Source: Alkalinema sp. CACIAM 70d (GTDB lineage: Bacteria > Cyanobacteriota > Cyanobacteriia > Leptolyngbyales > Leptolyngbyaceae). Taken from it: a stretch of 33,596 nucleotides of DNA. Positions 7,697 through 16,671 of this stretch are shown piece by piece. The DNA is taken from assembly GCA_002148405.1 (NCBI GenBank), contig MUGG01000210.1, positions 1 to 33,596 of the forward strand, in the 5' to 3' direction. A program made the position numbers and the translations under genes. The notes beneath the pieces are model-generated. The model was not told the DNA's origin and did not search any database. It saw only the letters and a program-made list of their open reading frames with translations. Position 1 is the stretch's first letter, and each line of letters opens with the position of its first letter.

Positions 7697-10690
7697 ATGC
7701 CCAGCTACCCCACCGAAAAACGCTTCGAAAATCACATCATTGCCCACCTCCTCAACCACGGCTATCGCAAAGCCTTATCCAGCGACTACGACACCTCCCT
7801 TTGCCTCATCCCCCCCGAAGTTATCGCCTTCATCCAAGCCACCCAACCCCAGCAATGGCAAAAACTCGAACAGCAATACGGCCCCGACACCGCCCGCCGT
7901 CTCTGTGAACGTCTCGAAAAAGAAATCAGCCAGCGCGGTACCCTCGATGTCCTCCGCAAAGGCATCGAAACCCGTGGCTGCAAATTCAAACTTGTCTACT
8001 TCCAACCTGCCAACCACCTCAACCCCGACCACCAAGCTCAGTACAAACAAAACCGCTTCAGCATCATTCAACAGTTCTACTTCAGCGCCAACAACCAAAA
8101 ATCCCTCGATCTGGGTATCTTCATCAACGGCCTTCCCATCCTCACCGCCGAACTCAAAAACTCCACCACGGGCCAATTCGTCGAACAGGCGATCGAACAA
8201 TACAAAACCGATCGCGATCCCCAGGAACCCCTATTCCGCTTCAAGCGCTGCCTCGTTCACTTCGCGGTTGGGAATGAAAAAGTCTTCATGACCACCCGTC
8301 TCGCCAAAGACAAAACCCACTTTCTCCCCTTCAATCTCGACACTGACAACCCTGTCAATCCCAACGGCTACCGTACCCACTACCTCTGGGAGCAAATCTG
8401 GCAAACCGACAGCCTTCTCAACCTGCTCCAAAACTACCTCCACCTTCAAACCTCCACGGAAAAAGTTTGGAAAGACGATCAACTAATCGAAATCGAAAAA
8501 GAACAGCTCATTTTTCCCCGCTTCCACCAACTGGATGCCGTCCGCAGCCTTATTTCTACCCTCAAACAGGACGGCACAGGGCGGCAATACCTCATTCAGC
8601 ATAGTGCCGGTTCCGGGAAGTCCAACAGCATTGCTTGGCTGGCCCACCAACTCGCAAACTTCTACCGCGAGCCCCACGACACCCGTCGCCTGTTTGACAG
8701 CATCATCGTCATCACCGATCGGCGAGTTCTCGACAAACAACTACAAAACACCATCAAACAATTCGAGCAAACTCAAGGGGTTGTAGCTCCGATCGATAAA
8801 AATGCCGCCCAACTCAAACAGGCGATCGAAACCGGACAGGACATCATCATAACGACCCTACAAAAATTTCCTGTCATCTCCAACAGCATCTCTCAGCAAT
8901 CCGGTAAGCGCTTCGCCGTCATCATTGATGAAGCCCACTCCTCCCAAAGCGGGGAATCCACCAAACACCTTAACCAATCCCTCACGGCTGGCCTCGATCC
9001 CTTGGAACTAGCCGAAGCTGCGGAATCTCAACCCGAAACCACCGAAGAAGATGCAGTCATTGAAGAAATCCGTGCCCGATCGCGCCACCAGCCCCACATT
9101 TCCTACTTTGCCTTTACAGCTACCCCAAAAGAGAAAACCCTCCAAACCTTCGGTCATCTCAACGCAGAAGGGCAATATGTCCCCTTCCATAGCTACACCA
9201 TGCGGCAAGCGATCGAAGAGGGCTTCATTTTAGATGTCTTACAGAACTACACCACCTACGAACGCTATTTCAAACTGCACCAGAAATATGACCTCCCGAC
9301 CGAATTTGATAAACGCAAAGCCGCAAAACTGCTCGTTGACTATGTTGACCTCCAACCCCATGCCTTTGCCGCCAAAAGCCGCATCATCCTCGATCACTTC
9401 CTCAGTAAAGTAGCCGATCAACTCAACGGACGAGCTCGGGCTATGGTGTGCACCCGATCGCGTCTCCACGCTGTGCGCTACTTCCAAACCCTGAGCCGTC
9501 TCATGCAGGAAATGAATCTGCCCTACAAGCCTCTGGTTGCGTTCAGCGGCACCGTCGAAGATCCAGAGATTCCCGACGTGCAATATACCGAAACCAGCCT
9601 GAACCAACTCCCCGGCAAAACGGATATTCCCGATGCCTTGAAAATGCCACAGTATCGAATTCTCATTGTTGCTAAAAAGTATCAAACGGGCTTTGATGAG
9701 CCCCTGCTACAAAGCATGTATGTCGATACCAAACTCGGTGGAGTCAGCACTGTCCAAACCCTCTCCCGCCTCAATCGCACAACTTCCGGCAAAGAGCACT
9801 GCATGGTGCTCGACTTCGTGAATAGTGCTACGGCCATCCAAAGCGATTTTCAATCCTATTACCAAACGACGGCCTTGACGGACACCCCCGATCCCGATCG
9901 TCTCTATGACTTGAAAAACGCCATCCTCAACTATGAAATCTTTACAACCCAGGATGTTGAAAACTTTGCTGCTATCTTCTGGGATAAAACAGCCAACCAA
10001 GATCAGCTTCAGCCGATTCTCGATGCCGTGCGAGATGCTTGGCATCAATGTACTTCAGAAGCCCGAGAAACCTTTCGATCGCATCTACAACGCTTTATTC
10101 GCTTCTATGGATTTCTGGCCCAGGTGATTACCTTTGAAGATGTAGACCTTGAGAAGTTTTATGGGTTTGTTCGGCTGCTCAATCGCAAACTCGATCCTCG
10201 CGAAAGTGGCCGCATTCCAACGGAACTATTGGATGCCGTTCGACTTGACTCCTTCAAAATTGAACGCACCTTTGAGGACTCTATTCCCTTGACCCAGGTA
10301 GATACAATGATTCGCGGGATGCGCGATCGCGAAGCCGCTCCCCAAGCGACCAGCCAAAGGGACACCCTGACGAATATCATTACTCGACTCAACGAGACCT
10401 ACGGGGTCAATCTTACAGAAGACGATAAGCTCGATATCGAACGCATTCGCAACAAGGTTGAAAATAACTCCGACCTCGAAGCAGTGATGATTGCCAACAA
10501 CACCGAGCAAGTTAAGCGGGAGAAATTTAACTCTGCGATCGATGAAATCTTTCTTGAGTTCATCCACGATAAGCTGGATCTCTACAAGAAACTCAAAACC
10601 CCAGAGTTTAATAAAGCGCTTAAGCAGGAGTGGTTCGAGGAATACAGCCAACGCTTTTTCAACCAGAATGCACCAGAATCCGAAGCATAA
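7697..10690 (+). CDS. hsdR: Type I restriction enzyme endonuclease/translocase subunit HsdR
   Basis: HsdR joins the HsdM-HsdS core, pumps DNA with a superfamily 2 helicase motor and cuts unmodified DNA. The 997-aa length is usual. An N-terminal PD-(D/E)xK nuclease is seen as LDLGIFINGLPILTAELK (D138, E152, K154). Helicase motifs follow: Walker A AGSGKS (304-309), VITDRR, IIDEAH (409-414), FTATP, then a C-terminal RecA-like fold (AMVCTRSRL...QTGFDEP...LSRLNR). All key residues look intact. The ATG at 7,697 gives the typical MPSYPTEKRFENHII start; no strong ribosome binding site is visible. hsdR is separated from hsdS by about 1.46 kb of opposite-strand remnants, so it probably has its own promoter. 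It converges on tniQ with only 25 bp between. Its sense strand is C-rich, opposite to hsdM. Confidence 0.96.
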   Translation: MPSYPTEKRFENHIIAHLLNHGYRKALSSDYDTSLCLIPPEVIAFIQATQPQQWQKLEQQYGPDTARRLCERLEKEISQRGTLDVLRKGIETRGCKFKLVYFQPANHLNPDHQAQYKQNRFSIIQQFYFSANNQKSLDLGIFINGLPILTAELKNSTTGQFVEQAIEQYKTDRDPQEPLFRFKRCLVHFAVGNEKVFMTTRLAKDKTHFLPFNLDTDNPVNPNGYRTHYLWEQIWQTDSLLNLLQNYLHLQTSTEKVWKDDQLIEIEKEQLIFPRFHQLDAVRSLISTLKQDGTGRQYLIQHSAGSGKSNSIAWLAHQLANFYREPHDTRRLFDSIIVITDRRVLDKQLQNTIKQFEQTQGVVAPIDKNAAQLKQAIETGQDIIITTLQKFPVISNSISQQSGKRFAVIIDEAHSSQSGESTKHLNQSLTAGLDPLELAEAAESQPETTEEDAVIEEIRARSRHQPHISYFAFTATPKEKTLQTFGHLNAEGQYVPFHSYTMRQAIEEGFILDVLQNYTTYERYFKLHQKYDLPTEFDKRKAAKLLVDYVDLQPHAFAAKSRIILDHFLSKVADQLNGRARAMVCTRSRLHAVRYFQTLSRLMQEMNLPYKPLVAFSGTVEDPEIPDVQYTETSLNQLPGKTDIPDALKMPQYRILIVAKKYQTGFDEPLLQSMYVDTKLGGVSTVQTLSRLNRTTSGKEHCMVLDFVNSATAIQSDFQSYYQTTALTDTPDPDRLYDLKNAILNYEIFTTQDVENFAAIFWDKTANQDQLQPILDAVRDAWHQCTSEARETFRSHLQRFIRFYGFLAQVITFEDVDLEKFYGFVRLLNRKLDPRESGRIPTELLDAVRLDSFKIERTFEDSIPLTQVDTMIRGMRDREAAPQATSQRDTLTNIITRLNETYGVNLTEDDKLDIERIRNKVENNSDLEAVMIANNTEQVKREKFNSAIDEIFLEFIHDKLDLYKKLKTPEFNKALKQEWFEEYSQRFFNQNAPESEA

Positions 10691-10715
10691 GCGCAAGGCC
10701 AGCACAATGGAAGAA

Positions 10716-11210
10716 TCATTGCTGTTGCATCTGCCCAAACGGGGTCAAACAGCGCCGACACATCCCATCCTGCCACTGTGCTGGGGCTTTAAATAGCGCT
10801 GAACAGACTGGACACTTGGCTAGTAGTTTGAGACTATGCCGATTGCACTTCCAGATGTGCTTATATTGCCACTCCATGCGATGACAGGGCGTTTCCCCAT
10901 AGCAGGCGCTACAAAGCCGAATAGGACTGCATTGCATCCCAACCCCTGGAGGGGGCAACATTGCTATCAATTGCTCTACGCTAACACGCACCACCTTCGC
11001 TAAGGCTTCCAATTCCTGACGGCTCGGCGGTGGATTCCAGTGGAACCGTTCCCACCTTGCCACCACGGCCCCAATTCCGGCCAACTGTCCTAAGCCACTG
11101 GGAGTTAAATGATTCGGTCGTCGGAATCGCCCGAGAAAGTGGCTTAAGCTCTCCCCCTCGTAAGGCTCCACCTGAAATAACCAGGGCTGAATCCCGGAAT
11201 CGATCGTCAT
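10716..11210 (-). CDS. tniQ: TniQ, target-complex adaptor of the CAST
   Basis: This 164-aa protein (the Scytonema TniQ is about 167 aa) has the short V-K TniQ form: an N-terminal helical part (FQVEPYEGESLSHFLGRFRRPN) and zinc-binding CxxC/CxxH pairs (LCSACYGETPCHRMEWQYKHIWKCNRHSLKLLAKCPVC) followed by CRRC. In V-K systems TniQ bridges Cas12k-RNA-DNA and the end of the TnsC filament. The ATG overlaps the tnsC stop (ATGA), with AAGGAG just upstream, so it is translationally coupled to tnsC. Its 3' end faces hsdR 25 bp away, with no visible terminator. Confidence 0.96.
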   Translation of the reverse strand: MTIDSGIQPWLFQVEPYEGESLSHFLGRFRRPNHLTPSGLGQLAGIGAVVARWERFHWNPPPSRQELEALAKVVRVSVEQLIAMLPPPGVGMQCSPIRLCSACYGETPCHRMEWQYKHIWKCNRHSLKLLAKCPVCSALFKAPAQWQDGMCRRCLTPFGQMQQQ

Positions 11211-12037
11211 TTGTACTCCTTAGCTACCTCTTCCAGACATTTCTTTTCGACTTTCTTGTAACCGAATGACAGCGATCGAATGGCCGCCTCCCGCAGGATT
11301 TCGTCCATGCGCCCGATATAGCCCTCTGTGCCGGTAGTCAGAATCCGCAGCATGTCCTTGCTGATTAAGTTGGAGGCAACGGGTAGGTTTAAGATTTTCT
11401 GTTCCCAGAGAGCAATTGTTTTTTTGAATTCCTCTCCCGACAATTTGCCAAACCGATGGCAGGCGCGGAAACGGTTATAAACTTGTTCATCCCGCTTGAT
11501 GACAGCATCTAAACGATCTGTGCCCACTAGCACCACAGCAATTCCTAACTTGTCGTATATATCTCGGACATCGGCAAAGGTTTCGGGTTTAAGGCGATCG
11601 GCCTCGTCAATAATCAGCATTTCTACGCCGCAGGCTTGTAACACCTCGATCGCTCGACCTCTCAAATCTGATACCGTTCCTCTCGTTGCCCGATGCTTCA
11701 GAAACTCGATGATTTCCTTAAAAAGTTCCTTGGGGCCGCACTTTTGGGGAGGCTGAACGTAGACTACAGGCACGATCGGCTTTTTGCCAGCTTCCTGCTG
11801 GGGTTTATTGCGATAGAAGTACGCTTCGCAAGCCACAGATTTCCCTGTTCTTGATTCTCCGACGATCCGGCAGGACTGTCTTGATTTGCGTTTGCCATCT
11901 AACCAGTCATGTAGCTGACTGACCTGTGCCAATGGCATTACTGTTTTTTTTCGTAACCGAGCAATTTCAGCTTTGAGCCAGTCATCATCTGGTTGAAATT
12001 CACCTAAAACCTCGGCCCATTCCTTGGCTTGGGTCAT
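11207..12037 (-). CDS. tnsC: TnsC, AAA+ ATPase of the CAST
   Basis: The 276-aa product from ATG 12,037 equals the length of Scytonema TnsC and is very similar along it (PDDDWLKAEIARL, LHDWLDGKRKSRQSCR). The Walker A motif is GESRTGKS, Walker B is EMLIIDEADRLKPETFADVRD, and a sensor region reads VVLVGTDRLDAVIKRDEQV. TnsC forms ATP-dependent filaments on DNA that connect TniQ-Cas12k to TnsB. An in-frame TTG at 12,046 would overlap tnsB, but the ATG two bases after the tnsB stop is preferred. It forms one operon with tnsB upstream and tniQ downstream. Confidence 0.97.
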   Translation of the reverse strand: MTQAKEWAEVLGEFQPDDDWLKAEIARLRKKTVMPLAQVSQLHDWLDGKRKSRQSCRIVGESRTGKSVACEAYFYRNKPQQEAGKKPIVPVVYVQPPQKCGPKELFKEIIEFLKHRATRGTVSDLRGRAIEVLQACGVEMLIIDEADRLKPETFADVRDIYDKLGIAVVLVGTDRLDAVIKRDEQVYNRFRACHRFGKLSGEEFKKTIALWEQKILNLPVASNLISKDMLRILTTGTEGYIGRMDEILREAAIRSLSFGYKKVEKKCLEEVAKEYK

Positions 12038-12039
12038 AT

Positions 12040-13776
12040 CTACCAACCCCCTTGTAATTCTTCAAAGTCGATCGGTTCAAATGTCTCAGTTTCCAAGTCC
12101 AGAGCAACTTCTAGCTCTGTTGGAGCGGTTTCAGGCTGCTCAACGGATACTGCCCCTGTCTTGGGCGTTTCCGTCTCTGACCTCGCGATTTTTTGTTCTT
12201 CCTTGTGCCGCTGTTTCCGACTTTTTTTACTATTGACCAGCGCATCTCGATCCAAGACTTCCTGGAAAATAGCTGTGTTACTCAGTGACTTGCCAGCTTC
12301 TTTTCGGCGACTACTACTGGCTTGAGCTTCCGATAAGGATAGCTGCTCCGTTTCTAACCCTTGTGCAAAGGCTCGGGTTAGAAACACCTCTCGATTGTTC
12401 TCTCTTCTATATACCAAGAGAGTGGTAATGTCATCTGGATTAAATCGGACTGAGACAATTTCTCCGGCATAGCCCGCTAGATATTCTCCTCGGTACATCA
12501 AATTCTTAAACTGGAGATAACCTCCCCGCTGAATGGTGCGTCGGCTAACGTTCATCAGACAAGGATCCAGTAAGCGTTCTCCTATGACATCTGGCACTCC
12601 TGGTAACCCCGCCTCCCAGCGTTGAAACCGAGTTTGATCCCCGATACGAGCATCAATGCTCTGGTTATAACAATCACAAATAAACCGAACAACGAGTCGC
12701 TCTAAATCTCTCAAGGTCAGACGTGCATCCTTTTCGACATCTTTTGGCCGTTTCTGAACATTGGAGTCAGTGTATCCAGGCAGTGTTGAGAAAAGTTGTT
12801 CATTTAAGGTTTTAAAGGGGCGTTCCACAATCCCACCTTCTGAGGGACGATCGCGCAGATGGCAAGTAAAGCCCAAATCGTGACCAATTTGCTGGACATG
12901 ATTGGATCGAAAGTCTTTACCCCCATCTGTGTAAAAATGCACTGGCTTACCGTAGGTGCCCCACTCGCAGTTCAGTTTGTACTCCGCTCCGTAGTGCTTG
13001 GGTAGGATGGCATGACGAAGCGCCAACGCTACAACCTGGGAACTAGGTGCATCAAACCCTAAATTGATGCCCATAATGCAGCGGGAGTAGGAATCAATCA
13101 CGATAGTCAGCCAAGGTCGCTTGCGCTTTTCACCATACTGATCGACGAGCATGACGTCTACAGGAGTGTGATCGCACTGCCAGACATGATTACTGTGTGC
13201 AATAACAAGATCCTCTCCTGAGCGGGTTTTAACAGATAGGGTTGAGCCTTTCCAACCAGGACTGCGAATGCTCTTGGTTTTCTCCTGCCGCTCAATGATG
13301 GGCTTTAGGACTCGTAGCACGGTTCTATAGTGGGGAGGGTTCTCGTCCCGCATCTCATGCGCTTTTGCCTGAACTCTCACAGCAACCTGTTTTGGAGTCA
13401 TGCGTTTACTCCCTGTGTTACCCTCCTTGTAGGTTTTAATGATGAAGTTTTGCCAAAAATCGCTAATGCGGTGCTTGCCTTTGTCCGCTCTACAATTTCG
13501 AGTTATTCCTGCGATTCCATTTTTCTCCCAGCGTTGGATTTCGCGTTGGACTGACCTAACTGAAATTCCTAGTTGCTCAGCAGCATACCGAAGTCTTTTT
13601 CCATAAGTGGCTCGGTCACAGGGTTCGATAAGGGGTTGTAGCACCTTGATTTTTCTTTCTTCGTCAGGGCTCAACGTGGTGACGATGATTGGTGACGGGG
13701 AGGAATGCTCGACGGATGATGGGGTATCAAGCGGGCTATCTAGAGATTGATTATCCAGAATGGAAGAATCCTGCAT
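12040..13776 (-). CDS. tnsB: TnsB, DDE transposase of the CAST
   Basis: This 578-aa protein (the Scytonema TnsB is 584 aa) has N-terminal HTH domains that bind transposon ends (YAAEQLGISVRSVQREIQRW), a retroviral-integrase-like catalytic core with D202 (WQCDHTPVDV), D284 (FYTDGGKDF) and E318 (GGIVERPF), a beta-barrel domain, and an acidic C-terminal tail ending FEELQGGW that is expected to contact TnsC. It joins the 3' ends of the element to target DNA. It is the first gene of the tnsB-tnsC-tniQ operon. In V-K elements the LE normally sits directly upstream; here the upstream 480 bp has no convincing end, and the good LE is 11.7 kb away. Confidence 0.98.
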   Translation of the reverse strand: MQDSSILDNQSLDSPLDTPSSVEHSSPSPIIVTTLSPDEERKIKVLQPLIEPCDRATYGKRLRYAAEQLGISVRSVQREIQRWEKNGIAGITRNCRADKGKHRISDFWQNFIIKTYKEGNTGSKRMTPKQVAVRVQAKAHEMRDENPPHYRTVLRVLKPIIERQEKTKSIRSPGWKGSTLSVKTRSGEDLVIAHSNHVWQCDHTPVDVMLVDQYGEKRKRPWLTIVIDSYSRCIMGINLGFDAPSSQVVALALRHAILPKHYGAEYKLNCEWGTYGKPVHFYTDGGKDFRSNHVQQIGHDLGFTCHLRDRPSEGGIVERPFKTLNEQLFSTLPGYTDSNVQKRPKDVEKDARLTLRDLERLVVRFICDCYNQSIDARIGDQTRFQRWEAGLPGVPDVIGERLLDPCLMNVSRRTIQRGGYLQFKNLMYRGEYLAGYAGEIVSVRFNPDDITTLLVYRRENNREVFLTRAFAQGLETEQLSLSEAQASSSRRKEAGKSLSNTAIFQEVLDRDALVNSKKSRKQRHKEEQKIARSETETPKTGAVSVEQPETAPTELEVALDLETETFEPIDFEELQGGW

Positions 13777-14254
13777 AACAGTTTACTTGTAGGCTCTGGG
13801 TAGTACTAATATATCGTCAAATTGTTGAATAATGACCGATAAATTGGGCTCTTCCAAGCTTTGTGTAAAGCTATATGACAGAAAAAATGACAGTAATACT
13901 TCAGATTTACCCATAGGCCCCAAGTGGGTTCACCTCGTACTTCTACCCGTCCTGGTATTATCACCAGTAAGGATAACCCGCCTCTTCTAATCTTCCTTCT
14001 TTGAGCCCCTCCGGCCTTTTGTAAATTATTCCACAGCCATTGGTAAACCAATTCTGTTGCAGGACATTCGTCTAATCATCAAGAGGCCAAATGTGAAAAT
14101 GATGGTCAGCTATGAGAGTATTTGCTTTCTTTACCACTATCCGCCTCATAGACTTGTTAGACGGAAATCGCAGCACTAACCTCGATTTCACCGCGAAGAC
14201 TCAATCACGAAGGAAAAATGTGCTCGCTAAACATAAGCGGCCTATACTGGCTCC
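13777..14254. other. Gene-free stretch upstream of tnsB
   Basis: This 478-bp gap should hold the tnsB promoter. It is AT-rich next to tnsB. Weak LE-like pieces occur here: CGTCAAATTG at 13,814, ATGACCGATAAATT at 13,832 and a TGACAG pair at 13,876 and 13,888. They lack the paired TGACAAATTA-TGTC layout and a TGTACA terminus. An 81-codon minus-strand open frame (13,806-14,051) resembles no family I know. It may be a degenerate former LE or simple promoter DNA. Confidence 0.5.
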
Positions 14255-15361
14255 TTATGTTATTTTCATTAAGCGCTTTTTTAATCTTGTAACTTGTTCG
14301 ACATCTCCTAGTGCTTCATATCCTCTCTTTGCTGATTGAAGAAGTTGGACGGCTGTTTCTCGTCGTCCAAGGGCGTAGTTTACCTCCCCTAATCCAGACT
14401 GGGCAGCTGCAAGTTCAAATGGATTATTCGTTGTTTTTGCTTGCTGAATGGCTGCTAAATACTGCACTTCAGCTTCCTGGGATAAGCCTATTTGTCGATA
14501 CAGATCCCCCAGTAGACGATGAACTTCTGCGGTTCTTTCAGTCGTTGGTATTGCTTCCAGGGTTTGAAGAGCCTCGGCAATCAGGTTATAGGAAGTGTAG
14601 AGGTTGGCGATCGCCAATGCGTTCGATGGTTCAGGCAGATTTTGGGTGATGATGCGATCTCGAACTTCACGGACTTCAGTGGCTAACGTCGCATCTAACA
14701 GTTTAAATCCCAGCCCTGCTGTACTTTCTTCGCTGGACGATCGCCCATTATCGGCATCAATCACAAAGCGATAGGCAACGCTGGGCTGTAAGGTGGGTTG
14801 ACCCGGATAGACGAATTCACAAGTTTGTTCCTGGCAAGTGTTTGCTCGCTTAACCTTCTGTGTCCAGCTGAGTCCATCTCCTCTGACAGTGAGTGTAAAG
14901 CTGTTCGTACCTGTAGCAGCATTCCATCGCAGTATCGGTTGAGGAGTGAGGATTTCCGTGGCTCGTGGCAAAATGGTATATGGTATATCCTGGGCTCCCC
15001 CATTGCGGGGTGTAATCGAGCGACCGCTGATTGTTCTTGCCGGTGGGCAAATCTGAGTTAAGCCTGCTGTTCCCTGAGTACTCCAGGGACTTGAACGTCC
15101 ATCTGGGCAGGAAATTGTCACAGTTGCACCTTGACTCAGTCGCAGTAGACTGCCTTGAAGAAGCGTCATGTTTTTAGAAACTGGATTGAATCGGGTTCCA
15201 CCGGGTGGTTTCCATTCAATCTTGCCCGTCACAGCAACAACGGTTTGTGCAGTGGTTTTATCTGCGGTAACAATTACACCGCCCACGCTTCCCACCATAA
15301 GCAAAAATGCTATCGACAACGATACAGGCTGATTGATTGGATAATTTGGATAATATTTCAT
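14255..15361 (-). CDS. Exported FecR-like / TPR protein
   Basis: This 368-aa protein has a hydrophobic N-terminal segment (VSLSIAFLLMVGSVGGVIVTA) ending near an AQT cleavage-type site, so export is likely. Residues about 40-115 form a FecR-like beta domain (VVAVTGKIEW..., NMTLLQGSLLRLSQGATVTISCPDG). An Ig-like beta stretch follows (ILRWNAATGTNSFTLTVRGDG). The C-terminal 110 residues are TPR repeats (AEVHRLLGDLYRQIGLSQEAEVQYLAAIQQA, AAAQSGLGEVNYALGRRETAVQLLQSA). The ATG abuts the stop of the gene before it, so it is the last gene of the WD40-CHAT operon. A scaffold role in the envelope is inferred from the domains and setting only. Confidence 0.8.
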   Translation of the reverse strand: MKYYPNYPINQPVSLSIAFLLMVGSVGGVIVTADKTTAQTVVAVTGKIEWKPPGGTRFNPVSKNMTLLQGSLLRLSQGATVTISCPDGRSSPWSTQGTAGLTQICPPARTISGRSITPRNGGAQDIPYTILPRATEILTPQPILRWNAATGTNSFTLTVRGDGLSWTQKVKRANTCQEQTCEFVYPGQPTLQPSVAYRFVIDADNGRSSSEESTAGLGFKLLDATLATEVREVRDRIITQNLPEPSNALAIANLYTSYNLIAEALQTLEAIPTTERTAEVHRLLGDLYRQIGLSQEAEVQYLAAIQQAKTTNNPFELAAAQSGLGEVNYALGRRETAVQLLQSAKRGYEALGDVEQVTRLKKRLMKIT

Positions 15362-16669
15362 TTAGGGTTTTCCGGTTTGATCAAGACGTTGTCGAGCTAT
15401 GTGATACCAACTATCTTCTTCTGGGTGACGCACCACTAAAGAACTTTGACAAATCTCCCATTCGAGTTGGGCATTATCCGGAGGCTTTTTCTTTTCTAAA
15501 ACTTGTGCTAGTAAGCAATGAGCAGCAGCCGGTGGGGAGGGAAACGTTGAATCAAGCGCGATCGCCCGTTGCAGCCAATCTTTCGCCTCGATATGGCGTG
15601 CCTGATTGAGTCTAACCCAACCCATATTCTTGAACAAGGCATAGGTTGTATGGTTGCGCTCGTCGCCTGCGGGAAGTTGGGCAACCAGTTCTAGACCTCG
15701 TTGCAAAAAAGCAGCCGCTTCTGGTAGTTTCTTGGATTGCAGGCTTAAGCGACCGAGTTCATTGTAAGCGGGGGCATATTCGCCCTGAGCCGCAGTTAGA
15801 TAACGGGTTCGTGCTGGCTCGATCTGCTGTAAGTCTTCATGCAGCCGTCCCAGGTTGTAGTGGGCTGGCAGGTTATTCGGATCGAGGCTGGCTGCCCGTT
15901 CAAAGTCAGATTGGGCATTTGCCAATTCGCCTGCACTATAGCGAGTGAGGCCGCGATCGTGGAAGAAGCTAGATATGTCCGGTAGCCGTGACCAGAGCAG
16001 AATTAAGGTGACGAACAGGGTCAACGAGAGGGCTAACTTGGCGACTGGCCAGAAATGTTTTTTCAGCCCCAAGCCGCCCAACTGAGAGAATATCTGTTCT
16101 AGGGCTTTGCGTCCTGATGCGGTTAAGGTGCCTGCGGTGAGCAGGGTTAGGAGACTTTGCCCAACGATCGCCAGCGCACCCAGCACATCGGGTCCACCAC
16201 TCAGAAACCGGGTTGAGATGACCACCACCAAGCTCACAGAGACGGTCAGAAAGATGAGACTGAGCATCTCCCAGAGCCAATCTAGACGAGTGAACCAATG
16301 CTCTGGAGTTTGCAGGGACCACCACCAAGCGGCGGCATCGGGTTGGATGCTGGCTCGCCAATTGTCCAGGGCAAGGGTTGCAGTGATCAAACCGGACTGA
16401 TGACGTAGGCGATCATCGAGCCGCATCAATCGCAACAGGGTTTCTGTCGGCACTTTCGGTGTCGTCATCAGAATGGCTTGAACGGCATCCCGCGATCGCA
16501 ATAGCTTCAAAATCTCACGCTGAAGTTGTTCTGGATGATCGGGCGATTCAGCGGGTTGAGCATTGGTCACTCGCCGCGATCGACGTTGAGCAGACTGTGC
16601 AGCCACTTGTTCAAGCGTCGTCAGCAGATCCTCGTAGTAATTAAGCGCGACATGCAGGTCGTACATCAT
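15362..16669 (-). CDS. Membrane-anchored TPR protein
   Basis: This 435-aa protein has an N-terminal soluble helical region (MMYDLHVALNYYEDLLTTLEQ...), two or three hydrophobic segments (MLSLIFLTVSVSLVVVIST; LGALAIVGQSLLTLLTAGTL; LALSLTLFVTLILLW, about residues 135-240) and then TPR repeats (DRGLTRYSAGELANAQSDFERAASLDPNNLPAHYNLGRLHEDL, APAYNELGRLSLQSKKLPEAAAFLQRGLELV). Its ATG is two bases after the stop of the CHAT gene, and its stop abuts the next ATG. It likely anchors the module in the membrane and gathers partners through the TPRs. It belongs to no named family I recognise. Confidence 0.8.
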   Translation of the reverse strand: MMYDLHVALNYYEDLLTTLEQVAAQSAQRRSRRVTNAQPAESPDHPEQLQREILKLLRSRDAVQAILMTTPKVPTETLLRLMRLDDRLRHQSGLITATLALDNWRASIQPDAAAWWWSLQTPEHWFTRLDWLWEMLSLIFLTVSVSLVVVISTRFLSGGPDVLGALAIVGQSLLTLLTAGTLTASGRKALEQIFSQLGGLGLKKHFWPVAKLALSLTLFVTLILLWSRLPDISSFFHDRGLTRYSAGELANAQSDFERAASLDPNNLPAHYNLGRLHEDLQQIEPARTRYLTAAQGEYAPAYNELGRLSLQSKKLPEAAAFLQRGLELVAQLPAGDERNHTTYALFKNMGWVRLNQARHIEAKDWLQRAIALDSTFPSPPAAAHCLLAQVLEKKKPPDNAQLEWEICQSSLVVRHPEEDSWYHIARQRLDQTGKP

Positions 16670-16671
16670 GA

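Noticed and set aside
13777..13910. Possible LE directly upstream of tnsB
   Set aside because: Only loose TGAC/GTCA pieces; no paired motif and no TGTACA end, unlike the clear end at 25,653.
13806..14051. 81-codon minus-strand frame as a gene
   Set aside because: No family likeness and no clear ribosome binding site; it overlaps the expected tnsB promoter.
14112..14339. 75-codon plus-strand frame
   Set aside because: Overlaps the 3' end of the FecR/TPR gene and has no protein family likeness.
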